From Russula earlei (lineage: Eukaryota; Basidiomycota; Agaricomycetes; Russulales; Russulaceae), in the NCBI GenBank assembly GCA_025769875.1, contig JAGFNK010000041.1, positions 1-64,000 of the forward strand: a stretch of 64,000 bases of DNA, written 5' to 3'. Of this stretch, positions 1-10,716 are shown piece by piece. The notes below the pieces were generated by a model. The model was not told the origin of the DNA, searched no databases, and saw nothing but the letters and a program-made list of their open reading frames with translations. Made by a program: the position numbers and the translations under genes. Within the stretch, counting starts at the first letter, position 1. Each line of letters starts with the position of its first letter.

Positions 1-372
1 GTTGATGCCAAATGATATGGACCCTTCCCCATAATAAAGAAAATTTCCAAAGTTGCCTATCAACTTCAACTCCCACCATCAATGAGAATACATGACATCT
101 TCCATGTCAACCTGCTCCTTCCTTACATAGAAACAGAAGAGTATGGAACACTGTTTACTCCCCCCCCTCCAATTATTGAAAACAAAGAGGAGTACGAAAT
201 TGAAGCAATACTGGACACCAGAAGATTTGGACAAACATGTAAACTTCAATACCTTGTACATTGGAAGGGATACCCCACATCAGATGACTCATGGGTCAAT
301 CACCACAACCTCAATGCCCCCAAACTCCTCAAAGAATTCTACTCTGCCACAGCTGGACAATTAAAGGTATAA
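1..372 (+). pseudogene. 3' end of Ty3/Gypsy chromovirus pol (integrase C-terminus and chromodomain)
   Basis: The reading frame starting at base 1 encodes the C-terminal part of a retrotransposon integrase. It has the conserved GPFPI..KI..VAYQLQLP segment, then MRIHDIFHVNLLLPY, then a chromodomain with YEIEAILD and YLVHWKGYP...SWV. In chromoviruses this chromodomain is thought to steer integration towards particular chromatin. The frame ends in a stop at 370-372. An in-frame TGA at 13-15 sits just before GPFPI, where relatives usually carry an ordinary residue (a Trp codon would need one change), so this copy is probably dead. The rest of pol lies left of the window, and I could not see a 3' LTR downstream. 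Confidence 0.85.
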
Positions 373-426
373 AAAGACACCCCCATAACCAACAATCTCT
401 CACCTCCCCAAACCCCCACTCCTAAC

Positions 427-924
427 ATGTCCTCTACTCAGAACTCTCCTGCTTCATCTTCTATCACTCTCATCCCCACTCCTCCATACTCCCCCGCTCT
501 GATACCCCTACCACTGTCTAGAGAACCATCCCCATCCATGGCAGCAACCATCAATGCTCGACTCTCAGTTTGACAAGCCACATGACACACAGTAATGATA
601 GCTCAAGCACAAGAACTTTGGCATGAAGAGACCCTGTCCACTATACTCCGCACATTTGGTAACCAATCTCCTACTCGTGGAACTACCCCCTCAACCAGAT
701 GCAGTCCATCATACCACATCCGGACCCCCTCCCCTGACCCTATTCCTATTCCTCCCCAACTCAACACTCCCACTCCCCAACAACCAATAAGTGTTGTCCT
801 CCTCAACAAAAACTTTGCGCCAACCACTCCGCTCGAACGAAATAGTCCCCCTCCTGCCTACACAACACCAGTCACCCCTGGTTCTGACACCCCAGCTGAG
901 CTACAGGAACTCAGAGAAGGACGG
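427..924 (+). other. Low-complexity Ser/Pro-rich frame with internal stops
   Basis: From ATG 427 one frame runs through Ser/Pro-rich sequence and two TGA codons (571-573 and 583-585), then stays open past 595 to 1225. The protein between and after the stops (QAT, HTVMIAQAQELWHEE) reads as one continuous sequence, so this looks like a single decayed reading frame. It may belong to the retroelement remnant just upstream or may be the former 5' part of the next gene. I recognise no domain. Confidence 0.35.
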
Positions 925-2170
925 ATGGAGGGAAACCTGGGGCTGGACATTCTAATTCCCGACCCCGGAAACGAAGATGACACCATTCCCCCACGATTCG
1001 TACTTCCCGACCTCATCAACGGCTTTCCCTCTGTCATCGCCACCTATGGTCCAGGCTGTCCCACTCATAGAATCTCCATTCGAGCTCGCGCTGACCCATA
1101 TCCTCACCCCCTTCTCACAACCAAAGACACCTTCCTATTCCAAGAAGGGCTTCGACATACAAAAGCAGTAAACATCCCAGCTGACCCGTCGCTGTCGCTG
1201 ATCTCCCACACGCTACTCAGACAATAGATGGTGGACCACAAGGAGGTCACTCTCCCGCGCAAGGCGACTATGAAGCTTTCCAAGTCGCACGATGGGCACA
1301 GAAATGCTTCATACAGTCTTTTGTACCGATTACCCACCCAGGTGGGAGAGGAATTTGGGACGTCCTGGCTCGTTCCCTCCCTTCAAACTCAACCTGGACC
1401 ACTGCATATGTATTTCAGAGGTTGATTGACATCTCAGCTTTACACCCTGCCGGTCACAAGGTCGCCATCCAGAATCTGGACAACGAAGTTTTGGATATTC
1501 CGGAGTCGACTCGGACTGCTACGTCAACGTGGCAGCCAGAAAACCAACAACTACTCTCGTTCTGTGTCCGTCTGCATCGTGCTTTTTTGACTCCAAACGT
1601 CACAAAAGACAGCGAAACATCTATCAGTATAGGCATAAACAGTAAGCCTGCATCAATCGACAACCCTTTGCCACAACTGATCCCTCTCAAACTCGTACGG
1701 TCTCAGGAGCAGCCGTCACGACAATTGCATGGGACATTCAAGCAGATCTATCCTCAGTCACCGATCTGTCGGAGGGTACCCAGATGTTGTCCCGCGGGCC
1801 CCTAGGAGCTCACTCTGCCACGAAAACCGACTTCGAAGCTTTCCAAGTGGCCCGGTGGGCACTCACCTGCTTCGTGCAGCCCGCTGTGCCGATCACCCAT
1901 CCTGGAGGGAGGGGAACATGGGACGCCCGGCCTACTCCTACCAGCGAAGACGTCGGTTGGACAAACGCATACGTGTTACAGAGACTGCTCGAAATTGCGG
2001 CTTTACACCCCGCTACTTGGAATGTGCCTATCCTCGGAGCCGACGATGAGCTCTCTGACGCCCCAGCGGCCACACTCGCAGCCATTTCTTCTTGGAAACA
2101 GGGAAATCAGCGCTTATTCTCCTTCTGTTTCCGTTTGTATCGTGCTCTCAAGCGCATTAGCGATATATAA
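925..2170 (+). CDS. Hypothetical protein with two tandem copies of an unrecognised ~110-residue domain
   Basis: Three exons join cleanly: 925-1167, 1221-1641 and 1707-2170, separated by introns of 53 bp (GTAAAC...CAG) and 65 bp (GTAAGC...CAG). Exon 2 carries copy 1 and exon 3 carries copy 2. Both begin with an F/YEAFQVARWA segment, then PITHPGGRG.W, AYV.QRL..I.ALHP, and end with a W...NQ.L.SFC.RL.RA helix-like stretch. The same domain, more diverged, forms the C-terminus of the genes at 4281-5521 and 6237-7449. No signal peptide or membrane segment is visible and the function is unknown. The start is uncertain: ATG 925 was chosen because the sequence upstream is low-complexity, but the frame is open back to 586. 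The downstream exons are much firmer than the first. Confidence 0.55.
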
Positions 2171-2337
2171 ATATGGTTCCGTGATACGAATGGCGTGTTG
2201 TGAGCAGTGGACGAAGAGTCCTGTAGCGTAATTTGTTATAGGAGACTTGTTGGTTCCGCGAACCAAGAATTGTGACAGTATCTTCAAAAAATCCTATGTC
2301 GCGGCAGCCAGGATAGCTTATGTAGCAGGACGATGAG

Positions 2338-3374
2338 CTACGCTGTGGACCCGGATCCCTGCCGGCATGAAGCCTGAAGCCTGAAGTCTCGGTGCTTGGC
2401 CGAACACCTGAACATTAACCACCAAAATTCCACCATAAATACGACTACGGGCCCCATCGCCACAGCCGCGAGCGGCCAACGTGAGGCGTACGACCGCGGT
2501 TGCCCCCCAAAGTCGACCGTCGCCACGAATGCGAAAGCTCCAGCAGTAAGTAGCAATCCCGAACGGAATATCAGCTGCATGTTGGCAAAAACGTCAGTAA
2601 TCAATTAACGCTGGCAGCAGGATGTAACGACATCATTGAAACAGCAAAAGGAAACGCGCTCACGGTAGTTGGCATCCAGAACAACGTGTCAATCTCGTGC
2701 AAGAGTTCTGCCCCCCCGGCCGTCTTCAGCGTGAGCAGACAGGTCGCCTGCGGTAGGCGTTGGAGTTGCGAAATATCCTCATCAAAGAATAGGTAGAACA
2801 ATCCCGACGTGAGGCCTCCAACGAGTGCACCACACACCGATTGTATGGTACTACCGAGCCAGAGTGCGCGAACGATCCAGTGGGTTGTCTCAATGCCAGG
2901 AATGGAGAGGGCCGAGGCGGCCGTGGCGGCAAGTAGGCCAAGCTGGCAGGAAAATGAGGGACATGTACAATATGCGTGGGGTGAAGGAAGGTACCAATAC
3001 GTTGGTCGCGTCTTTGTCTGTTATCGCAAGCGGTAAAGTGAATGACAAACAGAGGTAGATAAGCGACATACTGCTCATGTATTCCTTCCGGAGGGTTTCG
3101 ATTGATTCCAGAGTCTCTAGAGAGCTCAGCACTGCAACGCGTCGACTGGTGCTACTCAGAAGAGATACAACCATAGAGGTGTATTGCCCAGCTTACTTTT
3201 TGATGACCGTGGCCCAACCGGCACCGAGAAATGGCAAAGGCAAATAGCCCTCCCAAGATTTTGTGCGCGGAAGTTGGGTCTTGTGGAGCACAATAAGAAT
3301 AACATGAACTAATCATCAGCCCAATAGAAAGTACTCACTTTGGGATATTGGTCTGATTCGGAGTAATTGCTCAT
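2338..3374 (-). CDS. Multipass membrane protein, hypothetical
   Basis: The start ATG at 3374 opens a short exon (MSNYSESDQYPK) that ends at GTGAGT. The next exon, around 3285-3200, ends in GWATVIKK. The body, 3174-2600, encodes several hydrophobic segments (MSLIYLCLSFTLPLAI; LGLLAATAASALSIPG; a Gly-rich CGALVGGLTSGLFYLFF; PTTVSAFPFAVSMM). A GTACCT...CCAG intron near 3000-2943 restores the frame. The last exon, 2604-2338, adds two more predicted helices (GLLLTAGAFAFVATVDF; VAMGPVVVFMVEFWWLMF). It has roughly six or seven helices and a cytosolic tail, but I cannot assign it to a transporter or receptor family. It diverges from the Cys-rich gene at 3609 across a 234-bp promoter. Confidence 0.6.
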
Positions 3375-3466
3375 ATCCAACGGCAGGTAGACAGTACCTA
3401 GAGAATAAGGATGAAAAACCGGGGCTGTGGTTGGGACCGGCGTGGGACCGTCAATTCCAGTTGCCC

Positions 3467-3472
3467 TATATA
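3467..3472 (+). promoter_or_regulatory. TATA-like box upstream of the 3609 gene
   Basis: TATATA lies about 137 bp before ATG 3609, in the short divergent promoter. A C-only run (about 3591-3602) sits immediately before the start codon in the presumed leader. Confidence 0.3.
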
Positions 3473-3608
3473 CACGGGCTTCTGGTATTGCCGTGTTTTT
3501 GTGTCGTGAAGAAAAACACGCGAGTTAAACCAAGTTGCCTCGAGGCAGCCAGCATGCCCGAGTACATAGCACTCTCATCCCTCGCGAACCCCCCCCCCCC
3601 CCTCAAAA

Positions 3609-4058
3609 ATGCCCCCTTCCCCACCCACCAACATTATTGCAAGTCAGCCCAGTGCTTCTGATGGGATGAGCAGTGAGTGCAAACGATGCTTAGTGGATTT
3701 GGACGCGCTTCGATTCATTCGAACGATAGCACAGTCCCAGTCATTGAGCAACGACTCGGAAACTGGTGTCGGTTCACAGAAGGTACGTCGTGAAGAGCCA
3801 GGGGGGTATCTGATCTCTGACACCTCTCTTCAAGAAACGTTTCAGAACTGTTAAACGATGCCTCCTGTGCCCGTGCCGGTGCATACGTGAGTGACGATTC
3901 ATGTCATCTGTTTGGCTGGCCTGACCGTTCCAACAGAGGTTTGAAGCTCCGCCCTAACGTTAGAGCGGCGCTGACTCCTAACTCATGCTCCTTCTTAGGT
4001 GTTCTGCCCATGGGATGACATTACTCGCCATTGTAGAGATTGTACCCAGAGCTCTTAA
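3609..4058 (+). CDS. Small Cys-rich protein, hypothetical
   Basis: A four-exon model keeps one open frame: 3609-3782, 3835-3886, a short exon near 3938-3958 and 4000-4058, with introns of about 52, 51 and 41 bp. The product is about 100 residues. An N-terminal SECKRCLVDL pair of cysteines is followed by a C-terminal cluster, KRCLLCPCRCI ... NVFCPWDD...HCRDC. The CxxC/CxC spacing suggests metal binding, but it matches no finger I know. Exon 1 begins after a Pro/Ser-rich leader and shows no signal peptide, so a cytoplasmic or nuclear protein is more likely than a secreted one. The third and fourth junctions are the weakest part of the model. Confidence 0.45.
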
Positions 4059-4280
4059 GGACAATCCATTGTTATTAATGCCCTTAGTAGGTCAGATGAG
4101 GCTACTATTTGGCGGCTGTCTTCCAAGTCTAATATTGTTGGCTGCTAACCAAATTAGTGACGTGGATGTTCCGATTTCTCAGCGGTTCGATCTTTCTTTC
4201 AATTCTCTCGGCATTAGATTACTACAAGCAACGGATCGGCTACAATTCCAAGAACATAATGCGCAATGTGTCACAGTCGT

Positions 4281-5521
4281 TTATGGTAGTGCAAGAAGTA
4301 TCTGAAGGCAATAGAATGCGACACATCGGGCCCCAGCATGCCACAACGAGGTATCAACCGGCTCACCAAGAGGGGTGACTACATTGACCGATTCCGTGGG
4401 TATCTGAGAGAAATTAATCGAGGCGCCAGTGTCCTCAGGAAGACATGATGCAAGTTCGACGAGGCCTTGCATGGTATACGCAAATGTCCACCCGGCGTTT
4501 GTAGCCGAGTGGAATTGCGTTAGAATGTCCCAGCATCCTTTGCGGACACCAAAAACGGGAGGCATGTGAACGATGCTATCTCGAAGGGACGCTACGAGAC
4601 GGAGGATCACAGCAGCGTTGGCATTGCCTTTCTCTCCCTGGCCATCACGCATGAGACGAATTCCATGAGGGAGTTGATCAATTGCAGAGGCGTCGGATAT
4701 CACGAATCGTCCAGTAGAAACACCCGGCCTGCGATGAATGCCCGTGAATGGCCAGGCGCGTGAATCACCTTTGTGGCTATATCAGAAACGTTACTTCAGG
4801 ATTAACAGGAAGTCCTCACCCAGCCATTGACCAAAATTTATCTCCTTTCCAGAGTCAATAAGTTCAAGCATCCAACGCTGTGCTCGACTATTCTGTGTGA
4901 TTCAAAGTGGTCACCAATGCCATAATATTGTCACAACGAGCACGCACGTTGCGAGTCGAAGCACGCAGCTGGGAGATCAAAATACAACTGAGTCATAGGA
5001 ATAACGACGAAGTTTGAGTGAACGAACATGCGTAGTTTCAGAATAGGAGATAGCCAAGTCATTGATATTGCCAATTCTGAAAGTGAAATGTCATTGAATT
5101 GCTAACTTCAGTATCAGTGGAATTGAGAACCGACACGTATGAGTCCTCTCTTGGCTCGATTGTCCACGTATGGGTTGAGCTTTTCCCCACCCCAGCTGGC
5201 GATAGTGGAAACCACGTAGATGGGGTTGGTCCAGCAAGACCTAGGACAATATTCCCCACGACGCTCGAAATTTTGTACATGCCACCGGAAGCAGTAGTAA
5301 TATTCCACTAGCGAACGGCCATGAGGAGAGGGAGGACTCGAACAAGTGGATAGATACACAAAAACCTTCTGACGATTGGTGAATTCGCTTGACCTAGACA
5401 TTGAGATAGAGGTCCCATCTACTTGAAGTTCGAGATAGAGTGGTGGAGAGTTGTCAGATGGAGCATTTGAAATGCGATAGATGCCATTGGGAACAGTTAC
5501 TGAAGGATGTAGTAGTACCAT
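4281..5521 (-). CDS. Beta-trefoil (I66/ricin-B-like) plus unrecognised C-terminal domain, paralogue 1
   Basis: Exon 1 (5521-5366) gives VPNGIYRISNAPS...LYLEL, the first strand repeat of a beta-trefoil. After a 58-bp intron, exon 2 starts at 5307 with WNITTASGGMYKI, then NIVLGLAGP and HTWTIEP, typical of I66-type protease-inhibitor or ricin-B-like trefoils. The third repeat is split by an intron I could not place. Clear exons resume at 4892-4820 (SRAQRWMLELIDSG) and 4768-4281 (RRPGVSTGRFVISDAS, LRLVASLRDSI, NAGWTFAYTMQGLVEL, LWHAGARCVAFYC). The same exon order and intron phases recur in the gene at 6237-7449. No signal peptide is seen, so a cytoplasmic protein, as is known for I66 inhibitors, is the likely case. 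Carbohydrate or protease binding is inference. Confidence 0.6.
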
Positions 5522-5675
5522 GATGTACGAAGGGAGACGGGTCGAAGGGCCTGGGGATCGCCGTCCAAACAGTTTAAATTAAAAAAACTGAAGGCGGTTG
5601 CAGCGCCAACATCATCGTTAGAACTTAGACGAAACCAGTCATGCGGAACCATCAAGAGAAATGTATGTTGAGTTT

Positions 5676-6090
5676 TCCGTCGTGTCCAGATCCCGCATCA
5701 ATCGCCGCCACAATCGTCACGGTGTTCATTACGTGCAGGTCCTGCGTCACTTGACGAACCACAAATCATCGCGTCTGGATGCTACATCAATGGTCACAAT
5801 CGTGTTTTTATCGCGTTCGGGCCCTGCGTCAACACTCATTATCATCGCGTCACCTGTCCAGATCCTGCATCGATAGTGACCATCGGAAGGGTTGATGCAC
5901 GCTCGTGTTCAAGATTTGATCGTGTCCAAATCATACTACGTCAACTTACTGCGCATCACGAGTCAAATCGTGATTTTCATCGCATCCAGACCCTGCGCGC
6001 GCCAACGCTCCCAACCATTACTTCATCGCGTCTAGACCGCATCAAAGCTCACGATCATTGCCTCATCATGTCTAAATCCTACCTGTACTG
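5676..6090. repeat. Degenerate minisatellite between the head-to-head paralogues
   Basis: About eight imperfect copies of a unit around CATCGCGTCCAGACCCTGC, each followed by RTCAA-type sequence and AATCGT spacers, recur every 40-60 bp. Copies are readable near 5683, 5738, 5772, 5813, 5854, 5919, 5983 and 6024. The whole array is strongly decayed. Confidence 0.6.
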
Positions 6091-6189
6091 GCAGAATTCA
6101 AATCCGATATCGATTAGTGGTGAACGTGTTGTGATTCTTGGAAATGGCTCAGTTGGCCATACGAGGGACGGTATACAGAGTTCCAGAGA

Positions 6190-6196
6190 TATATAA
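6190..6196 (+). promoter_or_regulatory. TATA box of the gene at 6237
   Basis: TATATAA lies 47 bp upstream of ATG 6237, between the minisatellite and the start codon. Confidence 0.45.
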
Positions 6197-6236
6197 ACCT
6201 ATTTCGTTCCCGGTATAGTGCAAGACTTATGACCTC

Positions 6237-7449
6237 ATGCCAGCAATCATTCCAAACCGTGTCTACCGCATCAGGAACGCGTTCAGTCATCCTCAACCAC
6301 TTTTCCTTGAGTGTCAAGAGGACAACTTGAACAAGATCGTGATAAGCCGACTAAATGAATCCAGCGACAAGCAAAAAGTTAGGCTCGATTGGTCTCTGGG
6401 CCGCTTATGATATTTCACTCACCGACTTTCAGTGGCGAATTGTGTCCGAGCCTGAAAACACTTACAAGATCATTTGCGTCTCCGGAAACAATGTCTTAGG
6501 TGGAAGAACCTCGCTAATTGGCTGCGGTACACTCTCAGACTACACATGGACTATCGAGCCAAGGGGTAACTCATTTGTGTTAGTTCCCAAATATTACGAT
6601 CAGGAGAGCTATCTTTACATTAATGCCATGAATTTAGAATCGGAAATACGGACGACGAGAAGGCTATTCAACTTGCTGAGGACGAACAAGTACTTTTGTT
6701 CGAGTTTTAATGAAGGCCTGAGCTTACTATCATTTTTCCCACCCTCTTCAGATTCGTGTTGTAGCCCGCGACGTACGTACTACCAAAGTATGTTGCAGCG
6801 CTGTGTGCTGATATTGCTTCTGTTATAGAATAGTCGCAGGCAGCGTTGGATCTTTGAGGCTGTCGAGTTAGGCGACTACTTAAGCGGTGTGGACGTTTCT
6901 TTGCTTGCGTGATATGATTTAATGAACGACGCAATCGTGATAGGTTCCAGTGGATTAACAACAGTTACGAATTCTAGCATTAGTCGCAAGCCTGGTGTCC
7001 CAACGCAACATTTCGTGATCTATGACGCTTCTGCAGTCAATCGACTCCCTTATGGCGTACGGCTAATGCGTGATGGCTGCGGGCAACAAAACGATGTCAG
7101 TTCTACCCTTATCCTCCGTCTCGTGGCATCACTGCGAGATAGTATTCTACACATGCCCCCTGTTTTCCGCTACACCGCGGGGACGGGGAGCTGGAGTGTC
7201 ATACCACAATTCCACTCGGCTACCAATACCGGGTGGACATTCGCTTATACCATGCAAGGTCTGTTAGAACTATCGTCATGCATCCCTGGTAATTCTATCG
7301 ACTTCTCATTCCCACCTACTATGGAGCCGCTGCGCGTAGTTGATATTGCAGGCGAACCTGTAGACATCTCGGCGTGGCATGCGGGAGTTCGCTGCGTTGC
7401 ATTCTACTGTCTTGCAATACTCCGCGCTCTTCCGGTAAACGTAGCTTGA
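6237..7449 (+). CDS. Beta-trefoil (I66/ricin-B-like) plus unrecognised C-terminal domain, paralogue 2
   Basis: Exons are 6237-6377, 6433 to about 6690, 6829-6886 and 6944-7449; introns 1 (55 bp) and 3 (57 bp) are firm, intron 2 is not. The N-terminus reads PNRVYRIRNAFS...LFLEC, then WRIVSEPENTYKI, NVLGGRTSLIG and YTWTIEPRGNSFVLV, three-fold trefoil strands as in the I66 protease-inhibitor/ricin-B group. A linker SRRQRWIFEAVELG is shared with the gene at 4281-5521. The C-terminal domain begins RKPGVPTQHFVIYDAS and continues VRLMRDG, LRLVASLRDSI, GWTFAYTMQGLLEL, SAWHAGVRCVAFYC. No frame joins exon 2 to exon 3 perfectly with a consensus donor, so either an exon is missed or the copy is damaged there. 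Function unknown; a binding protein is inferred from the trefoil. Confidence 0.6.
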
Positions 7450-7913
7450 CTGGACGTATAGCATGTTGGTGACCGCACCAGAACCTACCTACCTACCTAC
7501 CTTCGATGATTTCTATACTCTGATTCCTGCCCGTTGCACCTTCGTGGGATCTCCCTAACGTACTTTGGTAGATAGAGCGTGACTCACTCCGTGCATCCAC
7601 TCTCCGTTTAATTTGTATCCCACAGTTCGGACAGCCGGTTCAGGACCAGTAGACACCGCCGAATTCCCTGAACGCGTCTTGCAACCTTTTGTGGAAAAGA
7701 CGAATGCTTCTGTTTTGTCTCCTGGGTGACAGTTTCGTGCCGATGCGATTTGGGACTATTGGACAGTGATATCAAATAAGTATGCGAGGGGAAATTTTTA
7801 GCCCAAGAGTCGTCGCACAATAGTAGGTGCTCTATGGATACGCGCGGTGCATTGCGTGAAGTATGGGATCAGGTCGATCAAGGCTCCGCCGGTCCGGTCA
7901 GCGGCGGATACCC
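7450..7913. other. Intergenic, no gene seen
   Basis: The spacer between the trefoil gene and xylulokinase has a short ACCT tetranucleotide run at about 7484-7502. Nothing else is supported. Confidence 0.5.
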
Positions 7914-9730
7914 ATGTCTGAGCCTCTTTCTCTTGGACTCGATCTTTCAACCCAACAATTGAAGTCGCTCCTCATCAATGAGAGAGCCGTAGTCGTGTAT
8001 GACCTAGCAGTAGGTTATGACAGGGATTTACCCCAGTACGGCACAACGAATGGCGCCATATATGGCCCAGCAGCCGGTCACGTCACGTCTCCTGTAGCGA
8101 TGTGGGTACAGGCCCTCGACCTCATCCTACAGCGCATGAAAGATGCTGGCGTTGACTTCAGTAGGATTCGCGCTGTCTCTGGGGCTGGTCAGGTACACCT
8201 ATCATACATCCCCCCTGCATGATCACATTTTGAGTTGCTTGTCTCATAGCAACACGGCTCGGTGTATTGGTCTACAACGGCGGAAGATTCGCTTGCCTCA
8301 CTAGATCCCTCAAAGACGTTGCTCTCGCAACTCGTTCCTAACGCCTTTTCTATCCATAGCTCTCCCATTTGGCAAGACTCGTCCACGACACGGGAGTGCC
8401 GTAATCTTGAGGATATCATTGGTGGTCCTCAGGCGCTTGCGGACCTTACGGGCAGCCGTGCGTACGAGCGGTTCACGGGGGCACAGATCAAGAAGGTCCG
8501 CCGTTCATGCCCACTTGTTTTAAATCCAGATCTACACAGATCTTATTCTCCCAGATTCGAACGGAGAGACCTGATGAATATGTCAAGACGGCAAGAATAT
8601 CGCTCGTCTCCTCATTCTTACCTTCGCTCTTTCTGGGCTCCATCGCTCCTATCGAGGTTTCAGATGCGAGCGGCATGAACTTGATGGATATTGCACATTG
8701 TCGATGGGACGAACGCCTTCTTCGGGCATGCGGAGGAACTGAATTGAAGGCGAAAATTGGTCCAGAACCCGTGCTCGGCGGGACTGTTTTGGGTAAGGTT
8801 TCATCATGGTGGGTTAAGCGATGGGGGTTCCACCCAGGTACGTGGTATCGCAAATTGATTCGGACGGTACAAGTCAACACACATCATTTAGACTGTCTTG
8901 TTACCTCTTTCACTGGAGATAATCCAGCTACAATGGTGGCACTCTCGACTCCCGGAGACGCTGTGCTCTCGCTTGGGACCTCAACCACTCTCCTTCTCGC
9001 CATACCACCATCTGATACCCCACCCGCTCGCTTCACTACGTCTCATCTTCTAGCGCATCCAACGACAGCGGGTGCTCATATTGCTATGTTGTGCTACAAG
9101 AACGGCTCCCTGGCGCGTGAAAAAGTTCGCAACGAATATGCAAGCGGAGATTGGGCTCGCTTCAACGAACTGGTGGCAGCCAGAACCCCCGGAAATGAGG
9201 GTTATTGGGGTCTCTACTTCCCACTTCCAGAGATCATTCCGCCTAATGTCATTGGCAACTTTTACTTCAAATCGGAGGATGGCCTGACGGCACCGACCCC
9301 TGTGGAGAAGTTGCCAGATAGAGCACACCCACGAGCAATTGTCGAGTCGCAGTTGCTCTCTATTCGAGCACGCGTGGCAGCTATCTTGCAACAGGACACG
9401 CCACATTTGCGACGCCTCGTCTTGACAGGTGGTGCCTCGACGAATCCTATAATCCGCCAACTGTTCGCGGATCTGTTTGGCATCCCCGTGTATGTCCCCG
9501 AGGACACATCCGAAGCTGCGGCCACAGGTGGCGCGTTGCTCGCACGATACGCATGGCGGCGATCCAACGGCGGATTTGGGGGAACGTTTGAAGAAATGCG
9601 TGCCGGCGACGCCGACAGGATGAAGCTCGTTGCGCAACCCGATAAAGAGATCACGAAGGTATATGATAGATTAGTCGAAGCGTACACGCTTTGCGAGGAT
9701 TTTGTAGTTAAAGCATGCGACAAGGCGTAG
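7914..9730 (+). CDS. XKS1: D-xylulose kinase
   Basis: Phosphorylates D-xylulose to xylulose 5-phosphate with ATP in the cytosol, the entry step of xylose and arabitol carbon into the pentose phosphate pathway. Four exons (7914-8192, 8250-8495, 8540-8837, 8892-9730; introns 57, 44 and 54 bp) give 553 residues, near the usual fungal length. FGGY-family signs: N-terminal LGLDLSTQQLK, the SGAGQQHGSVYW motif created exactly at the first splice junction, PIWQDSSTT, TGDNPATM followed by LSLGTSTTLL, and a C-terminal LTGGAST and AAATGGALLARYA nucleotide-binding part. ATG 7914 was chosen because it immediately precedes the conserved core; the frame is open a little further upstream. No defect is visible. 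Confidence 0.93.
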
Positions 9731-10716
9731 GATTATAAAGAAGGGAATGTTTGAAAGCACTTTATTAAGTACTCACCGTCTGTCGTCTGTATGACCTGAG
9801 GCGAGCCCGCCGATGCTCTGCTCGAATTCAAGGATCAGGTTACGGAAGTTGATGACCGGCGCCTTGGCCCAGGCTAAGCCAAACTGTTTCAGCACCGCTC
9901 AGGGGTGTGATCTGCCTTTGCACCACAGCCCAAACCATAATGACCACGCCAGATGTAAAACGTTCCCATGCACCAGCACTGCCAGTCTAGCAGTGGGGAC
10001 GCCACATAGGCGCAGCGTACACGATGCAACATATCAATCACGGGGGCGGACCCCCCCTGTCGAGATGCTTGCCGAGGGAACATGTAGTATATGCACAGCC
10101 CCAGACTGATGACCTCATGCCCAAAGTCGATTGCATGTTGTGCAACACACTCACTTGGGACCAGGACTGTGGGACAACTGTGTACGCCTCCAATCTCGCA
10201 CAGTGCGTGTTCGCGGCCGTTTTGTACAGGGTGACACACAAACCCCCGGGTCTAGGAGTGGGAGCACCAACCTTGGCAATCTAGCAGTGGCATGCGCATG
10301 CGTGGCGCCGAAGCCACGCAACATCGCATGAACGTGAACGGAGCCAAACGACGCATGGCCCCTGTACATGTTGTTGTTGTTGGCCATCGGAGTCGGAGCC
10401 TGGCCCTGCTCTGCCTGTACTGTAATTAAAATTTTTGTGAGTCGAACTGTAAAATAAAATTTTGTGAGTCGAGCTGTAAAATAAATTTTTTAGTTATGGG
10501 CCGTCCCGTCGGCTATGGCTCTCGCACAGCTCTCGCACAGCCCCGAATGGACCGTTGACCGGAACGGAAGCTTATCCGAGTCCGTGCCAATACAAGCTCT
10601 CAAATGCGACGGATACCCATCGAACTCGCACTCCCACATACACTATGCTCATTGGTGTATTTAACCCACCCTGATTCCTGATCTTCCTTATCCATTCCCC
10701 CAGTTGCCCATCCAAA
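9731..10716. other. Gene-poor spacer with AT-rich direct repeat
   Basis: No convincing gene. At about 10423-10493 an AT-rich block repeats GTGAGTCGARCTGTAAAATAA twice in direct orientation, 28 bp apart, with flanking partial copies. This resembles a terminal fragment of a mobile or repeated element. Confidence 0.4.

Noticed and set aside
1182..1227. Apparent stops between the N-terminal frame and the first domain copy at 1.2 kb
   Set aside because: They fall in a 53-bp intron (1168-1220) or in the read-through of it, so they are not evidence of pseudogenisation.
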